Below, piece after piece: positions 22,521 through 35,229 of a DNA stretch of 64,000 bases (within the stretch, counting starts at the first letter, position 1; every line of letters begins with the position of its first letter). A model generated the notes under the pieces. The model searched no databases, was not told where the DNA came from, and saw nothing but the letters and a program-made list of their open reading frames with translations. This DNA is from Batkoa obscura (Eukaryota > Entomophthoromycota > Entomophthoromycetes > Entomophthorales > Batkoaceae). The DNA is taken from the NCBI GenBank assembly GCA_030770535.1, contig JASVEC010000050.1:62001-126000 (forward strand), read 5' to 3'. Made by a program: the position numbers and the translations under genes.

Positions 22521-24317
22521 ATGGAACATTTATTTTCAAGGGCTTGTGATATTTGTCGAAAGAAAAAGTTAAAATGTGATAAAACATATCCAATATGTCA
22601 ACGATGTACAGCATCCAAGCTTACATGCTCATATAATGATATACCAAAAAAAAGGGGGCCTTTAAAAGGATCCTCAAGGCATTTTACTACGGACCAAGTA
22701 CCATATTATGAATCCATTTTACTTAATCCTTATAAGAATCAAGTTAGTAGAGTTATTTATGATAATATTTATTATACAAAAGAACCAAGTAAAGATAATA
22801 ACCAAGTAACAAAAATTTATAATAAACAACAAAATACTTATTTTAATACCAAAACAAGTTTTTTAAGTATGTTAATGAGCAATTCATTAATCGACATTAA
22901 ACAAAAGGTTTACTTATCTACCACTGGTAGAATAGAATATTTTGGTGATAGCCCTATGGGGTTATTACTAGCTATGTATACTTTATATCACCCTGCTCCC
23001 CATCAATTCTTATCTGTAGTACAATCCAAATCTAACACATTGAAAAGTGTCAACAGTCCCAACACTCATATAGATCAAGTCATAGGTCTTTTCAAAACTG
23101 AAACAAACGCAATGGAAGCCTCTATTAAAGCTTACTTTGACTATTTCCATCATTACTGTCCAATAGTAAATAAAATGAGCTTTTTAACCAATTTTTCAAG
23201 ACAGAGTCCTATTTTAGTTTATATGGTATGCGCCTTAGGGTGTAGCTATATCCCTAGTGTAGCTAATGAATTCAGAGAAATTTTCACTGATCGAGCGTTA
23301 TTTTATTTAAAAATTGAGTATTTAAGAGCTTCGGTTGATAACGCTACAGCTTTATTAATGATGGGGCTTTATCAGCATCACCATAAAGAATTTCCAAAAG
23401 GATGGTTATATATGGGTATGTCTTTAAGGATGTGCTATTGCTTAGGTTTAGATCGTCATAATCCTAAACTTAGCGAAGCAGAGAATGAGTCACGAAGTAA
23501 ACTGTGGTATTGGGGGCATATCTTAGATAAATTTTATGCGTTTAGTTTAAATCGACCTTGGACACAAGATTGTTCAATAAGCTCACCTAAATACCCCTCA
23601 AACTATATACTTGAAATGGCTGGGGAAAACCCAGCGGAATTAATTCTAGGCCTTGGTACTCTGGTTTATTTGTATTTCCTTTCCGAGTTATGTCATTTAA
23701 TGAACATGATCGTAAGGAAGTTCAAATTTACAGAAGCACTTCAAACAGATTGTATCTCAAGTTCAGAAAATACAGCACGTGCAATTTCTAAACATCTTGA
23801 TTTTTGGAAACTAAAATCAGAGCAAGCTTTCAATTCCATCACTAATTTTAACCTCAAAATCCAACAATCTATAATTACTGACTTTCAAAAAAGTTTAATG
23901 TTAATTTATTATGGCGTTTTAGTTCAACTTTATCAAGTATTCTCCGAGATCAGGATCCCAAAATTAAAACAATACTATTACGATCAATGTAATGAAGCTT
24001 CCAAACAAGTTATAACAATTGCTAATGAAATGGGGGATAGCATAATTTATAGTTGTACTACTTATAAATTTTATGCTTTAAGTAGTGCTATTATGATTCA
24101 ACTAAAAAATAGTGGCTCAAAAACAGAGGATAGAGCGAAGGAGGGTAAAAAATACACATTACTCTCACTTTCTATAATGAAAAAAGCAAGCCCTTATTTT
24201 ACTTTAGCTACTGAATGCTATCGTTTAATTTCCTTGGTAGCTGATGTTGAAGGTACGGATTGTAACCTATATAATTTATATGACAAGCAGAATTGGGCTA
24301 ATAATGTCAGCAGGTAA
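22521..24317 (+). CDS. Zn2Cys6 fungal-type transcription factor 3 of a tandem trio, 598 aa
   Basis: Single exon. The zinc cluster is C9, C12, C19, C26, C29, C36 (ACDICRKKKLKCD...CQRCTASKLTC). The family block FGDSPMGLLLAMYTLYHPAP and the fungal-specific regulatory domain (YFDYFHHYCPIVNKMSF, SRSKLWYWGHILDKFYAFSL, NRPW) are present. Unlike genes 1 and 2 it has its own version of the C-terminal section (LVQLYQVFSEIRIPKLKQYY), so it did not take part in the recent sequence exchange seen between them. Spacing (0.9-2 kb) and shared direction mark the trio as a tandem duplication. Probably a nuclear regulator; targets unknown. Confidence 0.92.
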   Translation: MEHLFSRACDICRKKKLKCDKTYPICQRCTASKLTCSYNDIPKKRGPLKGSSRHFTTDQVPYYESILLNPYKNQVSRVIYDNIYYTKEPSKDNNQVTKIYNKQQNTYFNTKTSFLSMLMSNSLIDIKQKVYLSTTGRIEYFGDSPMGLLLAMYTLYHPAPHQFLSVVQSKSNTLKSVNSPNTHIDQVIGLFKTETNAMEASIKAYFDYFHHYCPIVNKMSFLTNFSRQSPILVYMVCALGCSYIPSVANEFREIFTDRALFYLKIEYLRASVDNATALLMMGLYQHHHKEFPKGWLYMGMSLRMCYCLGLDRHNPKLSEAENESRSKLWYWGHILDKFYAFSLNRPWTQDCSISSPKYPSNYILEMAGENPAELILGLGTLVYLYFLSELCHLMNMIVRKFKFTEALQTDCISSSENTARAISKHLDFWKLKSEQAFNSITNFNLKIQQSIITDFQKSLMLIYYGVLVQLYQVFSEIRIPKLKQYYYDQCNEASKQVITIANEMGDSIIYSCTTYKFYALSSAIMIQLKNSGSKTEDRAKEGKKYTLLSLSIMKKASPYFTLATECYRLISLVADVEGTDCNLYNLYDKQNWANNVSR

Positions 24318-24570
24318 CGAATAATAAAGTTGGCATTAAGCTATTGAGTGATATTAATAAAGTATTTAGCCTTATAAGTATTAATTGAGCTTATTCGTGT
24401 TTTGTAAATTTTCTATATATTATTTGTACTATACTATAAAATCAAACTATAAAGTCAAACTATAATTCCAATAGCTAATTTTTATACAGTCCAGCCTTGA
24501 AATATTAAAATATTCTATAAATTAGTTTAATACAAATAAAATAAAATTAAAATTAAAATCAATTTTATTT

Positions 24571-25218
24571 TCAAGACTTTAAAATATTTAACGTATACTT
24601 ATAAGCATCAATCCTAGCCTTACCATCCACACCTAAACAAGTAGTAAATAATTGAGTGACTTTAGGATCATCCGAACCCACCAAATCCTTTAATAAAGAA
24701 GAACAAGAAGGATTTTGAATCAAAGCAGCACCCTTAGCCATCCACCAAGCGCCAGGTAAAAAAGAAAGGGAATTTTGATTCAAATAAGTTAACAATTGAA
24801 CTTTCGAAATATCATTAGTTTCATTGTAATTATTTTGGTTTTTATATTCCATTTTGTAAAACTCAAATAAGTTATGGCTTAATAACATGCTATAAGTACC
24901 CTGTCCCGGACGTCCTGGGAAATGGTTCTTGTTATAGGTTAAGTTGCCAGATTCTATTGATACAGTTGATAAGTAATAAGCTATCTGCTCATTTTTAGTG
25001 ATGGAATATTTAGCCAATGCCTCTTTTATCAATGGTAGCGCTTTTTCACATGATATGTTTTCCCCCTTTGCCACACTATTTTCTACCCCACATGGACTGA
25101 ATACTTTATTTAACTTATCTAAAGTTAAATTCTTCAATTGGTTATCCTTGCATTTTGAAAGCGCGGTTGCATTCAAGATGGAGATTAAGGTTAGGTAAAA
25201 GATTAATTTTAAAAACAT
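24571..25218 (-). CDS. Secreted lysozyme-like protein, 215 aa
   Basis: Single exon with a signal peptide (about residues 1-20, MFLKLIFYLTLISILNATA). The mature protein has several Cys residues and a block YYLSTVSIESGNLTYNKNHF followed by PGRPGQGTYSMLL. An acidic residue in a 'xxSxESGNL' context followed by an aromatic/Gly-rich segment is reminiscent of lysozyme-like folds (GH19/GH24-type) and of a family of fungal secreted proteins with the PGRPGQGT motif; this is recollection, not a search. If catalytic, the Glu of SIESG is the likely general acid. A role against bacterial or fungal cell wall polymers is inference. It sits convergent to the regulator trio. Confidence 0.7.
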   Translation of the reverse strand: MFLKLIFYLTLISILNATALSKCKDNQLKNLTLDKLNKVFSPCGVENSVAKGENISCEKALPLIKEALAKYSITKNEQIAYYLSTVSIESGNLTYNKNHFPGRPGQGTYSMLLSHNLFEFYKMEYKNQNNYNETNDISKVQLLTYLNQNSLSFLPGAWWMAKGAALIQNPSCSSLLKDLVGSDDPKVTQLFTTCLGVDGKARIDAYKYTLNILKS

Positions 25219-25816
25219 TGTTGAAATTGATAGTATCTTTTCATTCTAATTAGTTTATATACTTTTTTGTGAACTTAAACCTCCTTTTTATATTTTAAGT
25301 AATCTTTGTTTTTTATAATTTATTTAGACTTTGTTAATGGCCATTTAAGTATTATGGCAATTACATTTTTTAGTTTAGGGAAGTGGTTTCTATCAGCTTC
25401 AAATTTAAAATTGAGTGAGTATTTTTTATAATAAAAATTCTTATTCTTAGAAAGCCAAACAAAAAAACAATAAAATCTAAGTGTAAAATAAAGACTTGAA
25501 ACAATTAATGTTATCTATACTGTCAACAATATGATGTTATTGAATGACTGTTTGAAAATACCAAGGAGTAATATTTAGCGAATAAATATAAGAATTTTTA
25601 ATAAATTAAAAACTGTAATTTAAAAATACATCAAATTCAACACTAATTTTTCAATAATTAAGCATAAAACAAAGTATTTACTATTGTAATATAATAATTT
25701 AGTTGATATAAACTTTAATTAATTGTCAAAACCATTTAAACAAACAATATATTAAGAGCAAAATAATATTAAAGGTAAACCGTTAGGTCAAAAATGAAAT
25801 AATTTAAATTAGAGCT

Positions 25817-25955
25817 ATACTAAAAATAGAGCAATACATTAAATGTAAGCAATAAATTATAAAATGATTTATACTAAAAATAGAGCAATACACTAAATGT
25901 AAACAATGAATCATAAGAATGATTTATACTAGAAATAAAATAAAATATTAAGAAT
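25817..25955. repeat. 54-55-bp tandem repeat, about 2.5 units
   Basis: Units start with ATACTAAAAATAGAGCAATA at 25817 and 25871, and a truncated, diverged third unit starts at 25926. The first two units are about 85-90% identical by eye. Confidence 0.75.
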
Positions 25956-26445
25956 AAATATATTAACAAAAAAAAGTATAATTACCGTTTAGGAATATTT
26001 CTTACCTATTATCTTTTTTTACTCTTTTTTTAAATTTTAAAAAAAAAATAACTATTGCAACTGTTTAAGTTCGAATATGTGTTGGTAAATGATGAGTTTT
26101 ATAACCAACTATTTGTTATATCATGCTAATTTGATGCTTATTGATTCTATTTTATTTTAAAATGAATGGTTAGCTAGCATACATCCAAGCTTGAACAGGG
26201 TACTAGCTAATTAATTCTTAACTTATAATAGCAAAAAAGGGCAATTGGTAAAAAATATCTCCAATTTATTTATTATAGATATGTTTTTTAAGGTTTTAAC
26301 AGAAAATGTCAATAAAATTATTTAAGCTATACAATTTTAAGCATAGCTATAACTTTATGTTTAAAAAAAATCATGTCTATTGTAATTTGATACAGTAGAT
26401 GAAAATGTTATAATCTTTATAATCTTTATAACTTTATTTTTAACA

Positions 26446-26549
26446 TATGGGGATGTATTTTTATGTTTAACAATTTTACTAACAATTTTCCTGCTCAAAT
26501 AGTGCTAAAAAATGGAAAAAATGATGAAGCCAAAAAAGACACCCCCATA
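26446..26549 (+). mobile_element. MITE copy C (104 bp)
   Basis: It begins TATGGGGATGTATTTTT and ends CACCCCCATA, with TA at both borders. The centre (AATAGTGCTAAAAAATGG) has lost the perfect AGCGCT core. Confidence 0.75.
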
Positions 26550-27738
26550 TAAAAAAAATGTGATTAAAATGTAGAATTTATACATGCCCAAGTCATTTTT
26601 CTATCTATTGTAATAGCAATTAATAGGCTTTTGAACATCAGCTTCAATTTAAGTACCAATAACTTTGATGGTATATATCATTTTTAATGAAATGAATATC
26701 ATAAAAGTATTATATACACTCCAAAAGATTTAAACTATTTTTACTGTTCAACTGCTTCGAAAAAACACCATAAAATCGCTTATGTCTTTTAATGTAAATT
26801 CTCAACATCTTGCTAACTTTACAGCAAACATCAGCAGGATCAGTGCATTTTACTTATACTAATTATTTTATATTTATTAAAAAATAACTATAAAAAAACT
26901 AGCAGTTGGTAGATATATTTACCAAGATTAATGAATATTGTGGTTAAGTATTATTTGAGATTTAACATGTAATCTACGAATGACATTAATGACTTTATAC
27001 TCGTTAAAGTGTCTGAATAAAAACGAAGAATATAAGCTATTTTGAAGTATTTTATCTAAGATTATTGTTTATTTTATTGAAAATCTAAAATATTTATAAA
27101 CTATACCTTAATATGAGCAATTCAAATATCTATTAATAGATATTTAAACGAATAATTAAGGTACTTACGAATCTACTCCGCATTTCCCAGTCATAGAAGT
27201 CATTGTAGCACTTTAACAACTTTTACTAGAAGAGATTGCATTAAGTTCTATTGGTTAAAGCATTTCGAAATCACGTTATTACCAAAAAAGATAGTTATGG
27301 GATACTAAGCAACATAAAGAGAGTCAAAAGATGATAAATTCAGTATTTAATATATAAATTCGTGTGGTTTTTAGACCTTTAATTATCAAAAGTATACTAT
27401 ATTAAAGCACCATTATTTTATTATCAGAAAAATAAAATATAAAGTAAACCAGTAAATTTTACAAGCAATTTCCTTAGTAAGTTACTTAGCAATTTATTTT
27501 GATTTTTAAATTAAAGTTAAATTAAGCAATGAAACGATCTAACAAATTAACCAATAAAAACAATTAGCTTATTTTAGTATTTTGGGGTAACTTTTCACCA
27601 ATAAAAGAAGTGCTTAAATCATAACTAATAATTTAAATCAAGGCAAAATTGCACAAGTATTTTTTTAACCAATCAAAGAGACTAATTTTAAAATTGATAA
27701 GAATATTCCTTGTTTATATTTTGATAAAAGATTAATAA

Positions 27739-30115
<2,377 letters not shown>

Positions 30116-30885
30116 ACTATTTAATAATAGATAATCTATTGAGTACCCCTTCTCCCCCCATCATGATCCTTTACAATTGATCTATAATGCTTATCTTAAT
30201 GCTTCTTATGGTTTGTTATGCAAAAAAATATATATTATAAATAAAATTATTATTGATAGAAAATTAAATGTTTAATTAATATTTTAAAATTAGAGATGTT
30301 TTTTTGGTTTCATTGCTTTTTCTATTTTTTAAGCGTTATTTGAGCGGAAAGATTGTTAGTAAAATTATTAAACAAAAAAATACATCCTCAATTGATGATT
30401 ATTTATTTGAATTGGATAAAAATTCACTAAATTAAAGCTATAATAAACGGTTCACTCCTATTACATCAAATCATCTTCTAACAACCAAATCACTGACAAC
30501 TCTGTTGTGTCCATACCTTTCCGCTCCTGGGTAACGTTGTACAAATTAAAGTTACTCAAGTCTAAAGCAGACAATGTCAAATTGGTCAATTTCTCAGTTT
30601 TTCATTAGTTCTCCTCTTCTTCCTTCTCTTCCTTCATAGCACCCATTTCACCTATCATTCAGTCTTTTATATTTTTGGTTGTCATTAACAATAAACTAAT
30701 TAGAAGTCTAACTCCTTCAAGATTTCAAAAATAATAAACATTTTGGGAAATTTGTTAAAAATTTTAAATTTCATGCTGGATAAAAAATGAACAAAATAAG
30801 TTAAAAAATAAACTTCTAAATATAAAAATAAATTTGATCAAATTAAAATATTTAAAAAGAATTAACTAAAAAAAAGAATTCGATC
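30116..30885. other. Intergenic with a MITE and a possible coding relic
   Basis: It holds MITE copy D. On the minus strand ~30640-30470 one frame reads EKLTNLTLSALDLSNFNLY and continues to WLLEDDLM before stops, preceded by a Glu/Lys-rich stretch in another frame. This looks like a decayed gene fragment of unknown origin. Confidence 0.3.
30291..30391 (-). mobile_element. MITE copy D (about 101 bp, diverged ends)
   Basis: It begins TAGAGATGTTTTTTT and ends ACATCCTCAA. The internal AAGCGTTATTTGAGCGGAAAG is well kept, but the terminal Gs are mutated, so this is an older copy. Confidence 0.7.
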
Positions 30886-33318
30886 TTATAGAGCATCAAA
30901 ATTAATATGATGAATAGCTTTTTTTCGATCCTTTTCATCTTCTCTCTAAATAAAATAAAATATTATTAATACATACAATTCAGTTATAACAATAAATAAA
31001 TAATTTACCCTTTCATGCCAATTTAATAAAAGAACTAATATAGTTAAAATAGCCATTGAAATAATTAAAGCCAATAAAACAAATTTGGCATATTGCGATG
31101 GATTAATAAATAATACTCTTGTCCAAGAATCAGTTGATTGATCTGTTTGGTAAGGTAAAATAATCAATTGAGAATTGGGTATTACACCTGACCAAGAAGT
31201 ATAGTATTTTTTCTAATAATAAATAATTAATAAGTATAAATATATAAATATAATATAATTATAATATAAATAATAAATAACAAATAATAAATTAAAAGTA
31301 ATAAATTAAAAGTAATAAATTAAAAATAATACTTACTTGTCTATTCCTTGAAGATCCCACCATTAACATTTGTAAATAATTATTAGTTCGTCCTAATCCA
31401 ATTAAATTATATGGATTTCCACTCATTCTATAAGCGGATTGAGATAATTGAGTTACCATATTACCCCTTGTATTACCATTGGTATCAACTACTGTAAACT
31501 TAATACTTGCACCTATCATATTTACTCCATATGGACTAATACTTTGATTAAATTCACATGTATTAGAACAAACTCCATTAGATACTATTGTTTTTAAAAA
31601 AAAAGCATCATTAGGATAAATATTAGCTAAAGTAGTTAAATGTAAATTATTGGATTTATCGATACTAGTCAATAATAAATCAAATGTACCCTAATAAAAA
31701 TAATTAATCAAATATATTATATATTATATATTATATATTATATATTATATATTATATATTATATATTATATATTATATATTATTAACTTACATCTTCAAA
31801 AAAATCAAACCAGTCTACTTTAATAATACTTTGATCTTTAATTAATAATGGATTTTTATATTTAAATGGTGGTAAATAATATCTTCTATTTAAATTAATT
31901 TGTTGTTCATTGCAATGTTTATTATCACAAGGAAAAGATTGTAATATAATAGGTTGAGTTTCTTCTTTTTTATTTTTTAATATAAATAATAAATCTGGAT
32001 AGCCATCTAAATTATAATCCCCAATATTAATACTTATTGGATAATTTAATGTTTTTGATTTAATAAAATTATAACCTTTTAAATAAGGATAAATATCTTG
32101 ATGTTGTTCATATATATTTTGAATATCAATTTCAAAGTTATTATTATTACCCTTATTATTAAAATCTAATTTAAAATTTTCATCTTCAATACACATATTT
32201 TCTTGTGATCTACAATTTGTTGTTATATATAAATTACATAATTTCATTTGTTGATTATAAATTATTTTAATTTTACAATTTTCTTTATCACATATAAAAT
32301 AAATTAAATCTAAATTACCTTGTCCTAAAGTATCAGAGAATTTAATCATATTAATATTTTTAGGTAATTTATCCGATTTAATTAATTTAAATGAAGCTTC
32401 GTTATCATCCATTGTTATTTGATTTTTCCAAATTTGATATTTTTTTGAAGAATCTTTTTCTTCACAAACAATAAATAAATCAGCTAAACAATCTCCATCC
32501 ATATCAATAAATCCATTACTATGTGGTGATGAAAATAAACACATTTCTTCATCTTTATCTTTATCTTTATCTTTATCTTTATCTTTATTTTCTTTATCTT
32601 CTTCTTGTTTTATTTCATTTTCATTACCTTTCTTTGGTTTTAATGTAATTTTGTTTAATTTTATAACTTCAAATAAATTTTCTTTATTTTGTGTATTTTC
32701 TTTACTATATTCTTCCATAGCTTTGTTTAACCAAACTACTAATTCTGGTTCTTCTTGTTGATTATTATTAGGTAAATAACCTAATAAATCCGGTTTCATA
32801 TCACCATTATAATCAAATATAAAAGGTTGAATTAAATTAGAATTTGGTAAACTAATACTTTCTTCAACTAATAAAATAAATAATATAATATAATAATATT
32901 AATAAATCTTACCAAATCCATTTCCATGATTATTTAATACTATCTTTAATTCTATCTCTTTTTTATTATCATTTTCAGTAATCATTAATATATCTAATAA
33001 ACCATCATAATTCCAATCAGCTGCCATAACATTTAAAATTTTTCTTTCACTTTTTATATGAAATCCTATGGCTTCTTCATAAATTTTGTTTTTTGAATTA
33101 AATAATAATAATTTTAATTCCAACTCTTTTTTATCAATTAATATTAAATCCATATATTTATCATTATTAAAATCCCCTTGAGATATAACATCATAATTAT
33201 TATAATTATTAAGGTTGAGATTCGAAGAGATAGGTTGAAATCTTATGGCATTATTGAGATCTTGAGATAAAACTTGAAATGTTAAAGTTATTGTAAATAA
33301 TAAATATTTCAAATACAT
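30886..33318 (-). CDS. ITFG1: ITFG1/TIP-like FG-GAP repeat type I membrane protein (5 exons, 699 aa)
   Basis: Exons (minus): 33318-32913, 32867-31792, 31690-31337, 31212-31009, 30945-30886; the frame closes throughout. The signal peptide is MYLKYLLFTITLTFQVLS. Integrin-alpha-like FG-GAP/Ca-loop repeats follow, seen as Asp-rich loops: GDFNNDKYMDL, DWNYDGLLDIL, DYNGDMKPDLL, DMDGDCLADL, GDYNLDGYPDLL. A single TM helix lies near the C-terminus (YAKFVLLALIISMAILTILVLL), followed by a ~22-residue cytosolic tail (REDEKDRKKA). This architecture, with PYNLIGLGRTNNYL before the TM, fits the T-cell immunomodulatory protein (TIP) family found across eukaryotes; the function in fungi is unclear (secretory pathway or surface). 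Exon 2 carries a DK repeat coded by a TCTTTA-type microsatellite at ~32549-32590. Confidence 0.9.
31719..31785. repeat. 7-bp microsatellite (TATATTA)n
   Basis: About nine uninterrupted 7-bp units inside intron 2 of the ITFG1-like gene (intron 31791-31691). The array makes up most of the 101-bp intron and reaches almost to its 5' splice site. Confidence 0.9.
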
Positions 33319-33509
33319 TTGGCTTGAAATAGTTTAAAAAATAATAACTCCAATTTTATCAATTTATTTTTATAAAACTTAGTGGCTATTCTATTTTGCC
33401 AAGAATTCTATTTTGAAATCACTTGAAAACTAAAATACATTAGAAATCAATCATAATTTTATTAATAATAATACTACTCTTCTATTCTATTTTTATTTAA
33501 CAACAAACT

Positions 33510-34736
33510 TTATAACTCACCAATAAATTCTAAATTCATTGGAACTTCTGATTTCAATCCCATATTCTTTAAATATTCTTGATTCCAAAACTTTGATCCA
33601 TGTCTATTACCCGAATCACACAATAAAGTCACAATGGTATGTCCTGGTCCCAATTTTTTAGCCAATCTAACAGCGGCAGTACAATTAACTGCACTTGAAG
33701 AGCCAACAAAGATACCTAAAATTTAACAAAAAAATTGTTCATTTAATAAATACTCAATTATCATTTTAAAATAAAATTTAAATAAAATTACCATCTTTTT
33801 CCATTAACCATCGACTCATATCCACTGCTTGTTGATCATTAACTTTGGTAGATAAATCAATAGTATTTAATGCTTGATTAAAGTTTTTTGTTAATCGTGT
33901 GAGCCCAATACCTTCTACTAAAGTATCAATTTGATGTCGAGTTCTTGTACCTTCAGCTAATACTGAGGTATATAAAGTATCAAATTGAACTTTATTATGT
34001 AATCCAGAACCTTGGGGATCAGCGAGGACAGTTATAATATTGCTATTTTGGGACTTTAAATAGGATGAAACACCAGCTAAAGTACCACCAGTACCTTTTA
34101 ATTTAATTTAAAATAAATAAATAAATAAATAAATAAATAAATTCTAGATGAATTATTATAATAAATAAAAATTTAAAAAATTAACTTACCAGCCCCAGCT
34201 ACAAACCCATGAATTTGACCCTTTGTCTGTTCTATTATCTCTGGTCCTGTACTTCTTTTATGTACTTTTAAATTTTCTAGATTTTCAAATTGGTCTACAA
34301 AATAACCAAATGGATCTTGTTGTGCTCGTTTTCTTGCTATATTAACAAAATGTTCTGGATCAACTATGGATGCTGGTCGAACTTTTTCTACAATTGCTCC
34401 TAATGATAATAAGGATTGATATTTTTCTATTGCCATATCATCAGGCATTACAATGTAACATTGATAACCTCGGGATTTGCAGATAAGAGCGAGGGAAATA
34501 CCGGTGCTTCCAACAGTGCCTTCATAGATTGTGTAATTGGAATGTGGGCGAATGAGTTTCGACTTTTCAGCGGAGAGAATGAGCCCTAATGCTACTCGAT
34601 CTTTTGGACTGCCACCTGGGTTGAGGTACTAGTTTTGAGAAATTAGTCCTTAAATTGAAATCAAAGAAATTTATTAATGCTTACTTCTGCTTTTGCCTGT
34701 AGAAAATATTAATTAACAATTAATTAATAATAGAAG

Positions 34737-34771
<35 letters not shown>

Positions 34772-34981
34772 TACTAATATATTACAACCAGTTGCTTCGG
34801 ATAAAGATTTTATTAATACCATTGGGGTATTTCCAATTAAATCTTCGATACCATGTTTTATTTGTTTATTGTTAGACGTAATATGTTTTTCAATAATAAA
34901 TTTATTATACGCTTCATTGGTCACATAACCAATTACTAATCCTAATATTAAATAAGTGATATTTTGTTGGGAAGTAGTCAT
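33510..34981 (-). CDS. MCY1: Membrane-anchored cysteine synthase-like PLP enzyme, Mcy1 type (5 exons, 388 aa)
   Basis: Exons (minus): 34981-34775, 34696-34685 (12 nt, AKAE), 34628-34190, 34094-33792, 33715-33510. The 12-nt exon is needed to join GCNIL to YLNPGGSPKDR, exactly as in cysteine synthases and CBS. The N-terminus has a TM anchor (YLILGLVIGYVTNEAY), as in yeast Ygr012w/Mcy1, which sits in the mitochondrial outer membrane. Core: IGNTPMV, PLP-lysine motif NPGGSPKDR, substrate loop EGTVGSTGISLA, phosphate-binding GAGTGGTLAG, and C-terminal CDSGNRHGSKFWNQEYL. Fold type II PLP enzyme; the true substrate of the Mcy1/Cys-12 group is unsettled, so O-acetylserine sulfhydrylase activity is assumed. 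Intron 1 contains a (TAA)n run and intron 3 an (AAAT)n run. Confidence 0.92.
34111..34140. repeat. (AAAT)n microsatellite
   Basis: About seven 4-bp units within intron 3 of the MCY1-like gene. Confidence 0.85.
34736..34770. repeat. (TAA)n microsatellite
   Basis: A TAA run directly downstream of the 5' splice site of intron 1 of the MCY1-like gene. Confidence 0.85.
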
Positions 34982-35229
34982 TGATTTATAAATTATTAGA
35001 ATTTGAAATATTAAAAAAAATTATTGTTTTCTTTTTTTGAGTTTGAAAATAAAAAATAAAAATTTAAGAATTAAAATAGGAGTATATAGATTTTAAATGT
35101 CACCATTTATTCTTAATAACAATAATAATAATAATTAAGAATAAAATAAAATTATAAAACTATTCAAAATTCAAATTTTTTTTATATATATATTATCTAT
35201 CCATCTAATTATTTATATCTTCTATATTT

